From Schizophyllum amplum (lineage: Eukaryota; Basidiomycota; Agaricomycetes; Agaricales; Schizophyllaceae): DNA of 64,000 nucleotides. Positions within the stretch are counted from its first letter, which is position 1, and each line of letters starts with the position of its first letter. The stretch lies in NCBI GenBank assembly GCA_007026445.1, contig VDMD01000110.1, positions 1 to 64,000 on the forward strand, read 5' to 3'. Both the position numbers and the translations under genes were made by a program. This document shows positions 1 to 12,083 of the stretch, one piece after another. The notes beneath the pieces were generated by a model. It was not told where the DNA came from, searched no databases, and saw only the letters and a program-made list of their open reading frames with translations.

Positions 1-20
1 ATGTGCATTGCATACTGCTA

Positions 21-1437
21 TACTACACGGCCGCGTAGTCGCAGGGTGATTTTCAGCTATTTTCAGATAATAGGAATCCAGACGTCGACGTTATCCAAAA
101 TTCCACTCGCGTACGCCTGATTTTCAGGTGTCTCCTTCGCCAGCTGGATTTCAGGTTTGCATGCACATGCTGCAGCGTTTCAGCGCTTTCGGCGCCTGCC
201 GTCGTCCAAATCTGGTGCTTCACAACGCCACCCAAGCGCCACCAACCTTGAGACCAAACACAGCCAACAGTGATCGCTGAGTCAGCACGGTCACTTGCGT
301 GAAACGACAAGTCCCGCCGTCTTCTGCCCTTGACGACCATGTCCCTCCTGTGCGCGTCCCACCGTCCGCCGCTCTTCTCCCCGCCCGCGATCGCTGCCAT
401 CCTTTTGACTCCCTCACCACCGTTATTGTCTGGCCCGAAGTCGAGCCTCGCTTGAACGACGCCGAAGGCACATCTGCGCTGGCGTCTGTCCAGTTGGTGA
501 CCGCGCGTGCACAGAGGGTTCTGCCCGTGCTGGGGTCGAAGATCAAGCCCCTTGGGTCGGTCGATACCAAGCTTGACAAAATGTTCCGGCGAGAGAAGTG
601 GGGTCTCGACGTTGTTCGGCCCGCCCGATCCCTTTGGCACTGGCACATTGGCCGGTATTTTTTCCCTTGCCAGTCGCTTCGCGCCATTAGCGCTTTTCTA
701 CAAGTTTACCGAGCGCATGCCGCACTGTCGTCTCACGGCCTGCAGCGGTTGTTATCGTTATACCTGACGTTCGCGACACTCAGCGTCGCATGCCCCATCG
801 CACCCGTCGGTGGGTTATAGCCTTTCATTTTTATATGTGTCTGCACTGATATATGACCTGCCGGTGAGTGCTAGCCACGAGCAACGGATTTCGCTGACGA
901 CTGTCTGCAGTTATTTGCGCATGCGTTGCCAAGTATCGAAGGTTGACGGACTTCCGGTATGTGGCCTGCTTGTTCCCATTCGGCCCTTCTGACAATACCA
1001 ACAGTGTCACCTTCTCTCTCCTCGACATCATGCGTGCAAACCTGGCCCGTACTAACCTGCACCGAGGACAGAGCAGGGGTCAGATGTTTTCGCCCAGTAT
1101 CCTGCAGTGCGTAGTATTCAGATTTAGCACACGTAGTATAGACAATATATATATGTGCACGCCCATTACCCAGCTGTGTGCAGCCGTGCAAGCCAGAGAA
1201 CAGAAGGGAATCCAGCGCCCCAGCGGCGGTGAACGCGCGCCACGTCCGGAACAACACGAGGCCAACACGTGACTTTCTGCACCTGAAATTCACCCGTTCA
1301 CCGGCTGGAAATCAGGTCGTTGGAAGCAGCTGCATATCCGAATATTTGAATCGTATGGATTTCAGACTTCCACGGCCGTTGTGCAGGTGTTGTCGATTCA
1401 CCCGAAAATCAGGTGTGGACCGCGCGGCCGTGTAGTA
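21..1437. mobile_element. Candidate non-autonomous DNA transposon with 15-bp TIRs
   Basis: The 15-bp sequence TACTACACGGCCGCG at 21-35 is repeated as its perfect reverse complement at 1423-1437. Both outer edges carry CTA (18-20 and 1438-1440), which could be a 3-bp target duplication; a 13-bp TIR with a TA duplication fits equally well. Inside each end are palindromic subterminal motifs of the type CCTGATTTTCAGG (117-129 on the left, a near copy around 1400-1413 on the right), like transposase binding sites. No convincing coding region is present, so the element would depend on a transposase from elsewhere. The superfamily is not identifiable. Confidence 0.5.
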
Positions 1438-3213
1438 CTACTACTGAATACACTGAGCTACATGCCTACCGTGACACTGTGGACGACCGGGAGTAGCGAG
1501 AGCTGACAAGCATGAGATGGGGGATGGGGGGCCCGGCAACACTGAGGCTGTTAGCGCGTGCCGACCATGACCGTGTGCCAGCGCGTACATTGCGGCTGAC
1601 GGCATCGTCGCCACAGAACCACGCGGTAAAACTATCGGGAGACCCGTCGTTGCCCACGATGCTGAGTCTTGAGAGGCCGGTGAGAAAACTGGGTGCTAGA
1701 GGGAGAAAGCTTGCACGCACCTCCGTGAACATCCCACAAGGGAGCGTTGAGCGACTCTCAACGCAGAGCCCGGACAACGGCACTCCGTCCACCCTCTTCA
1801 TGGGATTTTGCTGCACGAACGTCGAAGAGCCTCAGTCAAAGGAGCGGTAGGGCATGCACATGGTGGAAGTAGCGAAGAAACTCAGAGCACCAGGCGCCTT
1901 CCTTTTACAGTCGGCAGTTTGCCTTTCTCACGGTGGCTGGCGCGCAAGTTGGTCAGCGTCAGATTTTCGACTTCGTGCGGTGGGCTGCGATTCTCATTCG
2001 GGAGGCATTCGTAAATTTCACAACTTTCAGGTCAGAATCCTGGATTTTCAGAAATTGAAACGACTTCGAATTCTTCCGTCTGTATCTGGCTCGATGTCGC
2101 TGAATCAGAGTCGTTCATTTCCCGAGAAATGAACTGAAGATTGACCTGGCACTACGTCGCGCGACCTGAGCTGACGGACTTCTCCCTGGGAGTGAATGCC
2201 CGCTGAGGCTCAATATTCCCTTACCCCCCGTCGAAGCTCTACGCCAAGGTAACATCCTGCTCCAACGCGCAGCTGGACAGCGGAAGTGGAAGACGTCGAA
2301 CGTGCTGTGACCTGCCGTCGCCGGTCGGTGACTGCTTTTGTTTAGGTAGGTAAAGTTCAACAATCGTGACACTCGGAGCGAAACTTGCACGTGCCCGCAT
2401 AATTGCCTCGTGGTTCTGGGCTTGATGATTCCTTTGTGTCCCAAGAAGGGGTTTCCTTCCGCTTTTGCCAGCCCTCGCGCTTGTCTTTGTCAAGTCACGG
2501 ACCATACGCGCAGAGAGAAGCTGCTCAGGACACAGACATGGCGCGTGTTTTTGAGAGTATATATACGACGCGCAGCTCATCTCCTCGGCGTCGCTGGGAG
2601 CCTCAACGTCAACTCTGACTGCGGACCGTGCTATCGCATCGCGGGACCGGACATTCCACGAGGAGCAAAACATTCCAGCTCTATTCTTGCTCCTCTTGTC
2701 GTCTCTTGTCGTTCGCCCTTCGAACGCCCGCACTCTGCATTCCCCCGCCCGCCAGCTGCATTCCCCCGGTTGCCGCCTCCGCCGTTGCACCTTCCTAAAA
2801 CGGTATGAATGCTGCCTTTCTGGGCACAAACAATCGCCCTTTTGCCTAAACGGTCACAATGCCGCAGTCTCTTTTGTTGCATGGGCAGGCACAAGGAAGG
2901 TCCCGGTTGCCAATGGCCTTGGGACCTGATCACAGTACATAAATAGGGGAGCGCCATCTTGGAGCCCTCGCTTCCCCTCGCCCTCCTCTCCCTTGGTCCT
3001 TCTCCACCACCCTCGCGCCTTCTCCACGCCCTCGCGCTTTCTCCACGGGTCGTATCCAGGATCCCCCTCCCTTTCTTTGCATCACCCTCTCCCTCTGCTG
3101 CGTCATACGCTCCGCCCTTGTTCTTCTCTAATACCGCGCGAGCGCATTTCCCGAATTCGAACCAGTCCTAGTGATCGTCGTCTATCACCCTCCCTCTACA
3201 TCTCAATATCGCC
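1438..3213. other. Intergenic region upstream of the first GH16 gene
   Basis: No gene is supported here; the open frames lack homology, splice logic and consistent composition. The stretch 1990-2130 is rich in TTTCAG/CTGAAA-like motifs resembling the subterminal motifs of the neighbouring element and may be a relic. A TATATATA-like run lies near 2556. The last 270 bp look like a core promoter: ATAAATA near 2939, followed by a long C/T-rich tract (about 2960-3130) of the kind found before fungal transcription starts, then the ATG at 3214. Confidence 0.5.
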
Positions 3214-4512
3214 ATGTACACCTCCGCACTCCGTATCCTTGCCTTGGCGCTTGCCCTACACACGGTCGAGGCGCGCAATGACTTAACGTCTCGTTCGCGG
3301 CATCGCGGGCACGCCGCGTCCAAACTGAGCGCGCGCAAGACCTACTCTGTCGCGGACTGGTACGAAGGCCAAGCCTTCCTAGAGTGCGTCCGGTTCATTC
3401 TTCGCATCGTCGAGCCATACTGACGCCCATAACAGCAGCTGGAATTTCTACTCCAACTCTGAGTGAGTAAATGCCTATGTTACATCTTCCATCATCTGAC
3501 GAAGACATCGCCCAGTCCCACGAACGGCATGGTGAATTACCAGTCGAAGGAGGACGCGGTGTCGAAGAATCTTGCCTACGTGCAGGATGATGGGACGTTT
3601 GTGATGACCGTCGACGACTCGACGTGGCTGTCTTCGGGGAGCTACCGCGACTCGTGCGTGGCGTTTCTTCACTTGTCTCATTTGCGCTAACGCACATCTC
3701 AGTGTGCGCATCAGCTCACAGAAGTCGTACAATCAGGGTCTCTTCATCGCCGACATCTACGTGATGCCCCACGGGTGCAGGTGGGTACAATGGCTATCAG
3801 CAAATGCCCTTACTGACCTCTTCGCAGCGTATGGCCCGCATGGTGGAGCGTCGGCCCCAACTGGCCATCAGGCGGCGAGATCGACGTTCTCGAGGGCGTG
3901 CACGACCAGTCGACGAACCAGTACACGCTCCATACCTCCACCGGCTGCACGACCACCACAACCGACAAGGTCAGCGCGGCGCTCTCTACCACGCAGTGCG
4001 CCGTCGCCGGCGCCGACAACACCGGGTGCGCGTACATCGACAGCGACACTAGCACGTACGGCGCGGGCTTCAACCTCATCGGCGGCGGCGTGTATGCGCA
4101 CCTGTGGGACGCGGACGGCATCAAGATCTGGCACTTCCCGAGGACGGCGATCCCGGCAGACATCACCAGCAAAACGCCGAACCCGGACTCTTGGGGGACG
4201 CCTGCGGCGTTCTGGTCGTCGAGCTCATGCGACGTGTCGAACCACTTTTACGACCACACGCTGACGTTCGACATCACGCTATGGTGAGGCTGGGATGCTG
4301 GCTGGGATCAAATAGGGCTGACGGATTTCTTAGCGGTGACTGGGCAGGTGCGACGTACAGCAGCGCAGGTTGCCCGGGGACTTGCGCGGATCGGGTGGCA
4401 GACCCGACCAACTTCCAGAGTAAGCGTGCAATCATCTCACTCGCAGATCCGTATACTGACCTGTATTCCAGCCGCAAAGTGGAAGCTCAACTACGTCGCT
4501 GTGTACCAGTAA
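3214..4512 (+). CDS. Secreted GH16 endo-beta-1,3(4)-glucanase (laminarinase type), copy 1
   Basis: This gene encodes a secreted hydrolase expected to cut beta-1,3 or mixed-linkage glucans. Seven exons join in frame (3214-3383, 3436-3462, 3516-3653, 3703-3780, 3828-4283, 4334-4419, 4472-4512), giving about 331 residues, close to other fungal GH16 laminarinases. The N-terminus MYTSALRILALALALHTVEA is a signal peptide. The family signature GGEIDVLEGV holds the catalytic ExDxxE triad, with Trp-rich substrate-site motifs before it (VWPAWW) and a late GDWAG motif near the C-terminus. The protein ends in NYVAVYQ. Two paralogs follow on the opposite strand and a diverged one lies at 51.6 kb. The substrate preference (laminarin versus mixed-linkage glucan) cannot be read from the sequence. 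Confidence 0.93.
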
Positions 4513-5012
4513 TTGAGCACGCATCGGACAGGTCTTGCACAGGGTTCACTGTGAAGGAGGTACCTTTCGTTATATAAATGTAGTCGCTCTCGACGTTCTT
4601 TCCGGTGGGTTACAGGGTCATCGCCTGGTGCGGTGACATTGACGACCGTCACGATCCTTGTATACATTGTACTTATGGGTAGCTTATGGGGTGTAATTAT
4701 AGAGGTGCTCTATATGGGATGGCAGCCTGTTCTAAGGCCAAACAGCGCGAATGATAGACCTCTACATGCCTCTACATAGACCTCGAGAGTGAGAAGCCAT
4801 GATGAATATTTACTCTCAGATGCTGAGCGCTCCGGTTCGGCAGGTCCATGCCTCTGGAGTCTGGGCGGCGTCGTGACATTACAAATGGCGGATTGCTCAC
4901 AATGTCAATAGAACAATATATATACCCCGAATAGATACCCGAATAAATGAAGCAGTCGTAAGAAGGCGTTTGGTCTATGCTCATAATGCTACGAGCGCCT
5001 CAGAATACGCGA
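4513..5012. other. Intergenic spacer between convergent GH16 genes
   Basis: This 500-bp stretch separates the 3' ends of two convergent GH16 genes. It is more AT-rich than the coding sequence and should contain both polyadenylation regions. I see no gene, RNA or transposon end in it. Confidence 0.6.
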
Positions 5013-6322
5013 TTACTGGTAAACAGCAACGTAGTTGACGTTGAACTTCGCGTCTGGAGGAAGATATCAGAAGGATAGGGCAGGAGTACATTGCAGCACT
5101 CACACTTGAAGTTCGAGGGGTCTGCGACACGTTCTGCGCACGATCCCGGGCACCCGGCACCGCTGTAGGTAGCGCCTGCCCAATCGCCGCTGCACATCAG
5201 TGAGTACATTGCACACAAGGCAGATGACGAGACGGGGCGCCCGTACCATAGAGTGATGTCGAACGTCAGGACGTGATCGTAGAAGTGGCTAGCCATGTCG
5301 CAAGAGCTAGAGCTGAAGAATGCCGCGGGCGTGGGCCATGAGTCCGGGTCCGGCGACCCGCTCGTGATGTCCGCAGGGATGCTCGTGCGGGGGAAGTGCC
5401 AGACCTTGATGCCCTCGTCCGTCCACTCGTGCGCGAAGACGCCGCCAGCGAGCAGGTTGAAGGCGTTGCCGTACGAGGTGATGTCCGGGTCAATGAAGGC
5501 GCAGCCGCTGTTGTCAGAGCCGCCCACGGCGCACTGCTTGTTGCCGAGCGTGCCGCTCACGTCCACGCTAGTGTCGATGGTGCAGCCGGTGGAGGTGTGC
5601 AGAGTGTACTGATTCTTCGCCTGGTTATGGACACCCTCGAGGACATCGATCTCACCGCCGTTGGGCCAGTTGGGGCCCACTGTCCACCATGCGGGCCAGA
5701 CGCTGATCTGGGCATAAGGATTCTAAGGCAAAGGCATGTAATCGCGATCGTACCTGCAGCCGTGCGGCATCGAGTAGATGTCCGCAATGAAAAGACCTTG
5801 CGTGTAAGACTTCTTCGAGCTGATGCGCACTCTTTATGGGTGTATTAGCCTTAGGCAGACTTCAAAAGAGAAGGTTGAACTCACGAGTCGCGGTAGTCGC
5901 CCACGTTGAGCTGCGTTGTGCTGTCGACGGCCATCACGAACGTGCCGTCGTCCTGGACGAAGGCGAGGTTCTTCGACTGAGCATTTTCCTTGCTCTGATA
6001 TTTGACCATGCCGTGGGTAGGGCTGTTGTAGGTGGTGAATTGCCTGACGATATGTTCGCTTCTACAACGTACTCAGACTGAGAAAAGAAATCCCACTCGC
6101 TATCAAATCCAGTCAGTATGATTGTATGTCCGGAGGTTGATACACGCACTCGAGGAATGACTGTCCCTGGTACTTGTCCGCAAGCGTCCATGACTTCCTC
6201 GCTTGCAGCACGGTCGAGTTACCGTGCGCACGATGACGAGAGCGATACTGGAAGCCGTCCTTCGCAGCGACGGCCTGCAGCGCGAGAGCAAGAGAGATGA
6301 AGCGAGTCAAGAACACGAACAT
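5013..6322 (-). CDS. Secreted GH16 endo-beta-1,3(4)-glucanase, copy 2
   Basis: This paralog of the first GH16 gene shares its intron pattern. The start at 6322 was chosen because it opens directly into a signal peptide (MFVFLTRFISLALALQAVAA); an upstream in-frame Met would put extra residues before the hydrophobic core. The catalytic motif GGEIDVLEGV, the NQYTLHTSTGC segment, the ITLW-(intron)-GDWAGATYS segment and the C-terminal NYVAVYQ end are all intact. The predicted product is an extracellular glucan hydrolase. It lies between copies 1 and 3, and copies 2 and 3 are in tandem on the minus strand, suggesting local duplication. All visible exons stay open, so it is probably functional. Confidence 0.92.
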
Positions 6323-6437
6323 GCTGCCCGATAATGATAAATGAGGGGTGCGTAGAAAGAAAGACAAGCGCGTCGGTTAGCGCTAGAGCAAGAAAGGAGG
6401 GAGGAGGGAATGAGGAAAAGCCGGCATCCCAGTACTT

Positions 6438-6446
6438 CTTTATATA
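6438..6446 (-). promoter_or_regulatory. TATA box of GH16 copy 2
   Basis: TATATAAAG on the minus strand, about 115 bp upstream of the ATG at 6322. A strong TATA box fits a highly inducible secreted enzyme gene. Confidence 0.5.
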
Positions 6447-7289
6447 TTCGTCTATGGGATTTGGCTTCACGCGCGGCAGTATTGCGCCCGCTCCTATGCA
6501 AGTCCAGCCGCGAAGCGTCAGACACACCCGCCGGTACGCCGGCGCGAGCGTCATATAAACGCTTCGGTAAAGATAACCTGTCCTGCCATTCAGGTTGTCC
6601 CGTTCGGGCCTCAGAGGGATTGTCCGAGTCAGCACCGTATTCCTGGGCGGCAGTAACAACATGTGCGAAGATATGACTTCAAACACAGCGCGCGCTCAAG
6701 AGTCGGACGATGGCAGTACCCGACCTCCGCCCGCCATAGGAAGGCTGAAGATGGTCTCAGTCCGTACGTTATACACAAGGTACTGCGCACCCTTGGAAAA
6801 AGTTCTCGTCGCCAGCAGACTTGGCCACGCAGCCACGCAGGGCGTAAAAGTACGAAGGTGCCCATCGCACTTAGATTGCTAGTTCAAGTTGGTCTGACAA
6901 CAAAGGCACGGCAGAGGTGGATACGGTCTAGAATTTGAAGTGAAGCACCTGCCAAAGAGGCCGTTGTTTCAAACCAATGACCACTGGCAGTGTAGACCTC
7001 GAAGTGCGAATAGAGTCGGAGGGGCAAGAGTTTGGTTTCGGCAGATTCCGTACTCCCCAGTTATCGCCATGGCTTCACACGCTCACGTGCGACAACGTGA
7101 CTGAATGTTCAACTGCAAGCTTAGCACTGCGCTGCGTGGGCAAGTAAATGAGGAAGCCTACCTCTATCGGTCATAATGGCAAAGCTTCACGCGACAGCGT
7201 ACAGCAGCAGATGACATAGCTTGTCAATAAGTCGAGAAATAAATAATATTATTGCACTTCTGTAGTGCATCGTGAAAAGCGTGAACACA
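6447..7289. other. Intergenic: upstream region of GH16 copy 2, 3' flank of copy 3
   Basis: About 840 bp without a supportable gene. It should hold upstream regulatory sequence for GH16 copy 2 and the 3' flank of copy 3. I see no repeat or transposon end. Confidence 0.5.
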
Positions 7290-8601
7290 TCACTGGTACA
7301 CTGCAACGTAGTTGACGATAAACTTCGCGTCTGGAGAAATAGCCTTGAGAGAGTGTTCGACGACGCGGCGAGATCCTCACCGTGGAAATTGTCCGGGTTA
7401 GCAACCCGCTCGGCGCACGACCCAGGGCAGCCCACGCTGCTGTATGTGGCACCTGCCCAGTCACCGCTTTGCAAAGAGTGAGTATCGGGATGTTATCCAG
7501 ACTTCGGAGAGCTTTACCAGAGCGTGATATCAAGCGTGAGCTCATGCTCGTAGAAGTGGCTCCCAATATCGCACGTGCTCGAGCTGAAGTACGCCACAGG
7601 CTCACCCCAGCCGTCCGGGTTCGGCGACCCGCTTGTGATGTCGCCCGGAATGCTCGCGCGCGGGAAGTGCCACATCTTGATACCGTCGTCCGTCCAGATA
7701 TGGGCGAACACGCCGCCCTGCGCGTCGTTGAACGGCTGCCCGTACGAGTTGCTCTGTGTGTCGGTGAAGAAGCAGCCGGTGTTGTCGCTCCCGCCCACGG
7801 CGCACTGCTGGTTGCCGATCTGCCCGGTCGCTTGGACGTTGGTGTCGATGGTGCAGCCCTGGGACGTGTGGAGAGTGTATTGATTTACCGACTGGTCGTG
7901 CACGCCTTCCAGAACGTCGATTTCGCCACCAGCGGGCCAGTTCGGGCCCACTGTCCACCAAGCGGGCCAAACGCTGCATGAATTTGGTAAGATAAGTCCT
8001 GCAAGAGAGTGGCCACACGCGTCGCACCTGCATCCGTGCGGCATGGCCTGGATGTCCGCGATAAAGAGACCTTGCGTGTATGTCTTCTGCGAACCGATGC
8101 GGACCCTGCAGGCTTCCTAGTACGGGACAATCACGGAGATTCAGACCAGATTCAGACACTCACGAGTCACGGTTGGTACCAACGTCAATCCAGTTCGTCT
8201 CATCGACGGTCATAACAAACGTGCCATCATCCTGGACGTAGGCGAGGCCCTTGTTTTGAGCGTTGCCTTTGTCCTGATAGTTTACCATGCCGTGGGTAGG
8301 GCTAAAGTCAATCGGGTTCAGTTGTGTATCGAGCGCTCTATGGCATAGACTCACTCAGAATCCGAGAAGAAATTCCACTGGCTGTCGACACCTATCAGTG
8401 CGTCCCATAAATCGCGGACACAAATACGCACTCGAAAAAGGCCTGTCCTTGATATTTGTCCGCGAGCGTCCATGTCTTCCTTGTCTGAAGCGTCCCGTTG
8501 TTGGTCGTGCCGTGACGAAAACGGTACTCAAATCCGTCTTTGCTAGCGACAGTGTGCAGCGCGAGGGCCAAGGTTACGAAGCGAGCTGTGGATTGGAACA
8601 T
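7290..8601 (-). CDS. Secreted GH16 endo-beta-1,3(4)-glucanase, copy 3
   Basis: This is the third GH16 paralog of the cluster, on the same strand as copy 2. The start at 8601 opens a signal peptide (MFQSTARFVTLALALHTVAS) followed by the family's KDGFEYRFRHG leader. It keeps SPTHGMVNYQDKGN-type and MPHGC motifs, the catalytic GGEIDVLEGV, the GDWAGATYS segment and a last exon encoding AKFIVNYVAVYQ, with a TGA stop. Exon-intron structure matches copies 1 and 2. No in-frame break is visible. Its job should be extracellular beta-glucan hydrolysis; having three near copies suggests dosage or regulatory diversification rather than new chemistry, which is my inference. Confidence 0.92.
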
Positions 8602-8713
8602 TTTGTTCAAATATTGAAAAAGGAGTGTTCGTAAAAGAATGGCAATGGCGTAGAATAGCCGATGTAGAAGAGGCAGGAGAGGCGGATGAAGAGAATGAGA
8701 CGCTGAACTTGCT

Positions 8714-8719
8714 CTTATA
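8714..8719 (-). promoter_or_regulatory. TATA box of GH16 copy 3
   Basis: TATAAG on the minus strand, about 113 bp upstream of the ATG at 8601, the same spacing as in copy 2. Confidence 0.4.
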
Positions 8720-9013
8720 CTTCGCTCGGAGATGATGAAGTTCCACACTGCGACGTTTGGGACCAAGAGAGTGTTAGGCGCTTCCGCTAATGCATCGGCA
8801 CGAACCTCGAGAAACAACTCTAGAAGACTCAGGCATTCGATCGACCCGTTCGAGGCCTGTCCTCCATCATCAAGAACATACAAACGTATTCGCTCAGCCG
8901 TTCCGATCTAGAATAGGACATTCGATAAATGTCGTCCTGAACAATACACATTAGCAAGACCGACGTGTGTACACTGAGTCTGAGAGAACGTACTGAACAC
9001 ACATACAACAGCG
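8720..9013. other. Intergenic spacer
   Basis: Upstream region of GH16 copy 3 and 3' flank of the next minus-strand gene. No gene, RNA or repeat is supported. Confidence 0.5.
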
Positions 9014-11857
9014 TCACTCATCACTGTCCGCCTCTTCCACCTCGATCTCGTCCGCAAAGAGAAGACATGGCCCACTGCGCATGTCAACCTCCGCCGGCTT
9101 CGCGTCGGCGTCGCGCGGCGCGAAACCTGCTGCGGCCAGTAATGCCGACGTTAGGTCATTGTCAATAGCTGGCGCCGACTCCTTGGTGGCGACCGGTGTC
9201 TCGTGACCTGCGATCGTATGGCTGGCCGGAAGGCTGTGTCGCATCTGCTCGTCGTCTTCGCGTCGCACCAGTCCATCGACATGATCCTGCTCGTCGCGTA
9301 GTGTAGTCGCGCTGTCTTCCACTCCTACAGTGACTGGCGCGTCGCACACAATATCACCGGGATCCTGGTTCGAACGCGGAGGAGGCTGAACATCGCGCTC
9401 AGCCTCGAAGGAAGAATTCTGCACAAGATCTGTAGGCGAAGTCCGTACCGCCAAAGACCATAGCGGAGGTGCGCGTTCCGCCGACAGTTCGGGCACAACA
9501 GCGGAATTTTCCAATGTACGGCTAGAAGGACGAGGCGGCGAAGACGGCGTATGCACCAGCTGCTCCCGGCATGGAATGGTATCGGTGAATGTAGGCCGTT
9601 CCGTAGGCGGCGGTGGCGAAATTTTTTGTCGACCAGGAAAAGCAGGAGGTCGGAAGGGCGAGGATTGCTGGGTCTCGGAAGGTCCATGACGCCGAGAAGG
9701 TATAGCGCCCCGGAGACGGCAGAACTGCCGGACGCGTGGTGTGTTCTCCGGCCGCTACTGCTCGGAGGTTGCAGAGGCAACCGCGACGCGATCCGCAGAG
9801 GCGAAGTGGCAGAGGACGACTCCTGGTCGTCATAGAATGGCTTACGCGTTCGCGGGCGATAATCCGCGGGACTGCTCTCGGCGCCGTTCGTCGGGCTACG
9901 GTTATCAGAGCCCATGAGTTGCGACAGAGCACGGAAGCGCATGGAAGTCCCAGGATTATACTGAGGACGAGAGTCTGAAGAACCACGGACTTGTTGAACA
10001 GACGAGCGCGCGTCAGCAGCCGGGTCGGAGGAGAGCGGGGCTTGTAAGAAGGCGCCATCTTGAGGGTGTCTTGGCGCAGGGCGACTTGAGCTGGGAGCAG
10101 GACGACTTGAGCTGGGAGCAGGACGACTTGAGCTGGGAGCAGGACGACTTGAGCTGCGCGAGTGCGCCGAGGACAAGAGCAGCTGCGTAGCCCTGGGCAC
10201 GGACGAGCGAGAGAGCGCGGGAGACGGGCGAGAGAGCACCGGAAACTGGCGAGAGAGCACAGAAGATGATCCAGCAGGCGCAGAGCGCTTGGATGGCGAA
10301 GTAGCAGGTTCGTTGGCTCGGGAGTACATGTCGCGAGAGGACATATCTTCGGAGGGCCTGGCGCGAGAGGACGCATCGTCGAAACCGCGCGAAGGAGAGG
10401 ATCCACAAGCAGCTGACGACGACCCACGGGCTATGGGCGAAGATCGACTGGCTTCACGCGAAGATTTACGAGCTTTTGAATCGGCAGGAGCAAACAGAGG
10501 CGCGCCTTGTTCCGACTCCCGAAAGATGGATGTATGTAGCGAGTGAGACGACGTGGATGCGTAAGACGACGGCGGCCGGCTGGACAGGTCCTGGCGGCTG
10601 GCGATGTGCTGGTGATCGGAAGAAGCGTGTTCATCAGCAGGAGCATCTTGAGCAATGGGGTCGAAGGGAGCATGGAGAGATCGAGATGGAGCATACGGGG
10701 ACAAAGCAGCTTGAGCATACGGAGATGAAGCATATTCGACCCAGCCGTCGTCGTCGTCAGCGATTAGATCGCTAGGAGCTTGGTTAGTAGGCAGCAAAGG
10801 AAGAGCGTATCTGTTGAAGCCGTTTGATAGGCTGGGGTTGGCACTGGCGGCGGCTTCCTCTGGTAGTCCCATGATGATGCCGATGGATTTCCAAGGATTC
10901 TTGTGTTCGAGAATATTCTCTGGCCAGTCAACGTCTCGAGGGACAGGATGAACTCGTCGGATGTTGGTGAGATCGTGCAGTGGGCCAGCAACTGGAGCAA
11001 CTGCAGAGCGATGAGACGATGACAGCAGCGATGGCGTAGGAGCGATGACCCACCGGAAGCAGACTGCTGATCTGAGCGCGTGCTGCTGCGATAATTGGCC
11101 ACAAAACCAGCGTTGGCGTCGGCTTCGTCGTCCGTGCTCATCGTTGGACTGCTGGGGCGCTCGGCAAAGGTGGTAAACGCGAAGTCTTCGCTTCCGGGCA
11201 GGTCATCTGGACGGTCCTCGTGATCAGGATGGTGAACCATGACGAAGGATGAATGTGAGGATTCGGGGCTTGCGTGACGCTTGAACGCGCGTTCTGTTGC
11301 ATTCGCTCGTGCGTCCTCGCGGCGCCGTTTGGCAGGTGTGTAAGGCGGGGGAGGGGTTCTCTTTCTCTTTCGCGTGGACAGACCCGCTAGATCTGGCGTA
11401 GCGAGCACGCGATCCAGTAGTCCTCGAAGACATGTGGCTACGCCTCATCAGCTCCTCTGCGCTTACACAAGGCGTATTCAACGCACGTTCCGTCGTGTCC
11501 AGCGCATCCAGGATCGCTGATCTGCCGCTGCTACTGGACGCTGCGTGTCGTAACCCCGTCGCGCTGTTGCTTCGTTTGAGGTGAAGTGAGATGGTGGGCG
11601 CGCTGTCGCGCGAATCTCGGCGCCCAAGAGCATGTGAGAGAGCAATTGGCTCAGTCTCCTTGTTTGCAGAGGGCGTACGTGTAGTGTACACCTTGGAGAG
11701 CTTCTCGAGTTTCTGTTTGCGAAAGAAACCCTTATGTATGCGGGTCATGTCCTTTGCGCGCGTTTTGGCAGCATTTCTGTAACCTTGTCAGATATCCTGC
11801 CCATAAAGTAGATTGGGATAGCTACCGTTTGCCTCCCATATAGTTGACGCCGCCCAT
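9014..11857 (-). CDS. Ser-rich, probably disordered protein of unknown function with MGGVNYMGGKRNAAK N-terminus
   Basis: I do not recognise a domain. The start at 11857 encodes MGGVNYMGGKRNAAK, with an intron after the Arg codon; the protein then continues AKDMTRIHKGFFRKQKLEKLSK, a compact basic N-terminal block. The rest is long, low-complexity and charged: a KRKR patch (around 11350), a WPENILEHKNPWKSIG segment just before 10870, and Ser/Arg/Pro-rich sequence down to an acidic C-terminus ending EVEEADSDE. A 24-bp tandem repeat at about 10080-10155 encodes four Ser-Ser-Arg-Pro-Ala-Pro-Ser-like units. The reading frame changes near 9700-9770, probably at an intron whose boundaries I could not fix. 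The KR-rich patches suggest a nuclear protein, which is inference only. Confidence 0.7.
10078..10155 (-). repeat. 24-bp coding minisatellite, about 3-4 copies
   Basis: A 24-bp unit repeated head to tail almost without change. On the minus strand it encodes successive SSRPAPS-like octapeptides inside the Ser-rich protein. The high identity of the units points to recent slippage or unequal exchange. Confidence 0.8.
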
Positions 11858-12083
11858 GGCATGAGGGCGCTGGACGCAAGACGCGTCCAAGGTCGAAGGG
11901 GATGACTCAGCGTTGGCCCCTGTCGACATGCCCCTATGTTCACGCGACGCGTCAAAAGGCGTGTTCCGTCTTCCGCGCCGTTCATCTCTTCTTGCTTCCT
12001 ACATTCATCTTCTCCGGGTTGATCCCTCTTCGTTCAATATTCACAGCCTATTTCTACTTCATTACTTCTCTCGCTCAGCAGCA
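11858..12083. promoter_or_regulatory. Bidirectional promoter region
   Basis: These 226 bp separate the divergent start codons of the Ser-rich protein gene (minus) and the Ran1-like kinase gene (plus). C/T-rich stretches precede the kinase ATG. No clear TATA box is seen for either gene. Confidence 0.5.

Noticed and set aside
299..820. 173-codon open frame inside the first transposon candidate
   Set aside because: Low similarity to any transposase, lacks DDE-type context, and GC-rich frames stay open by chance here.
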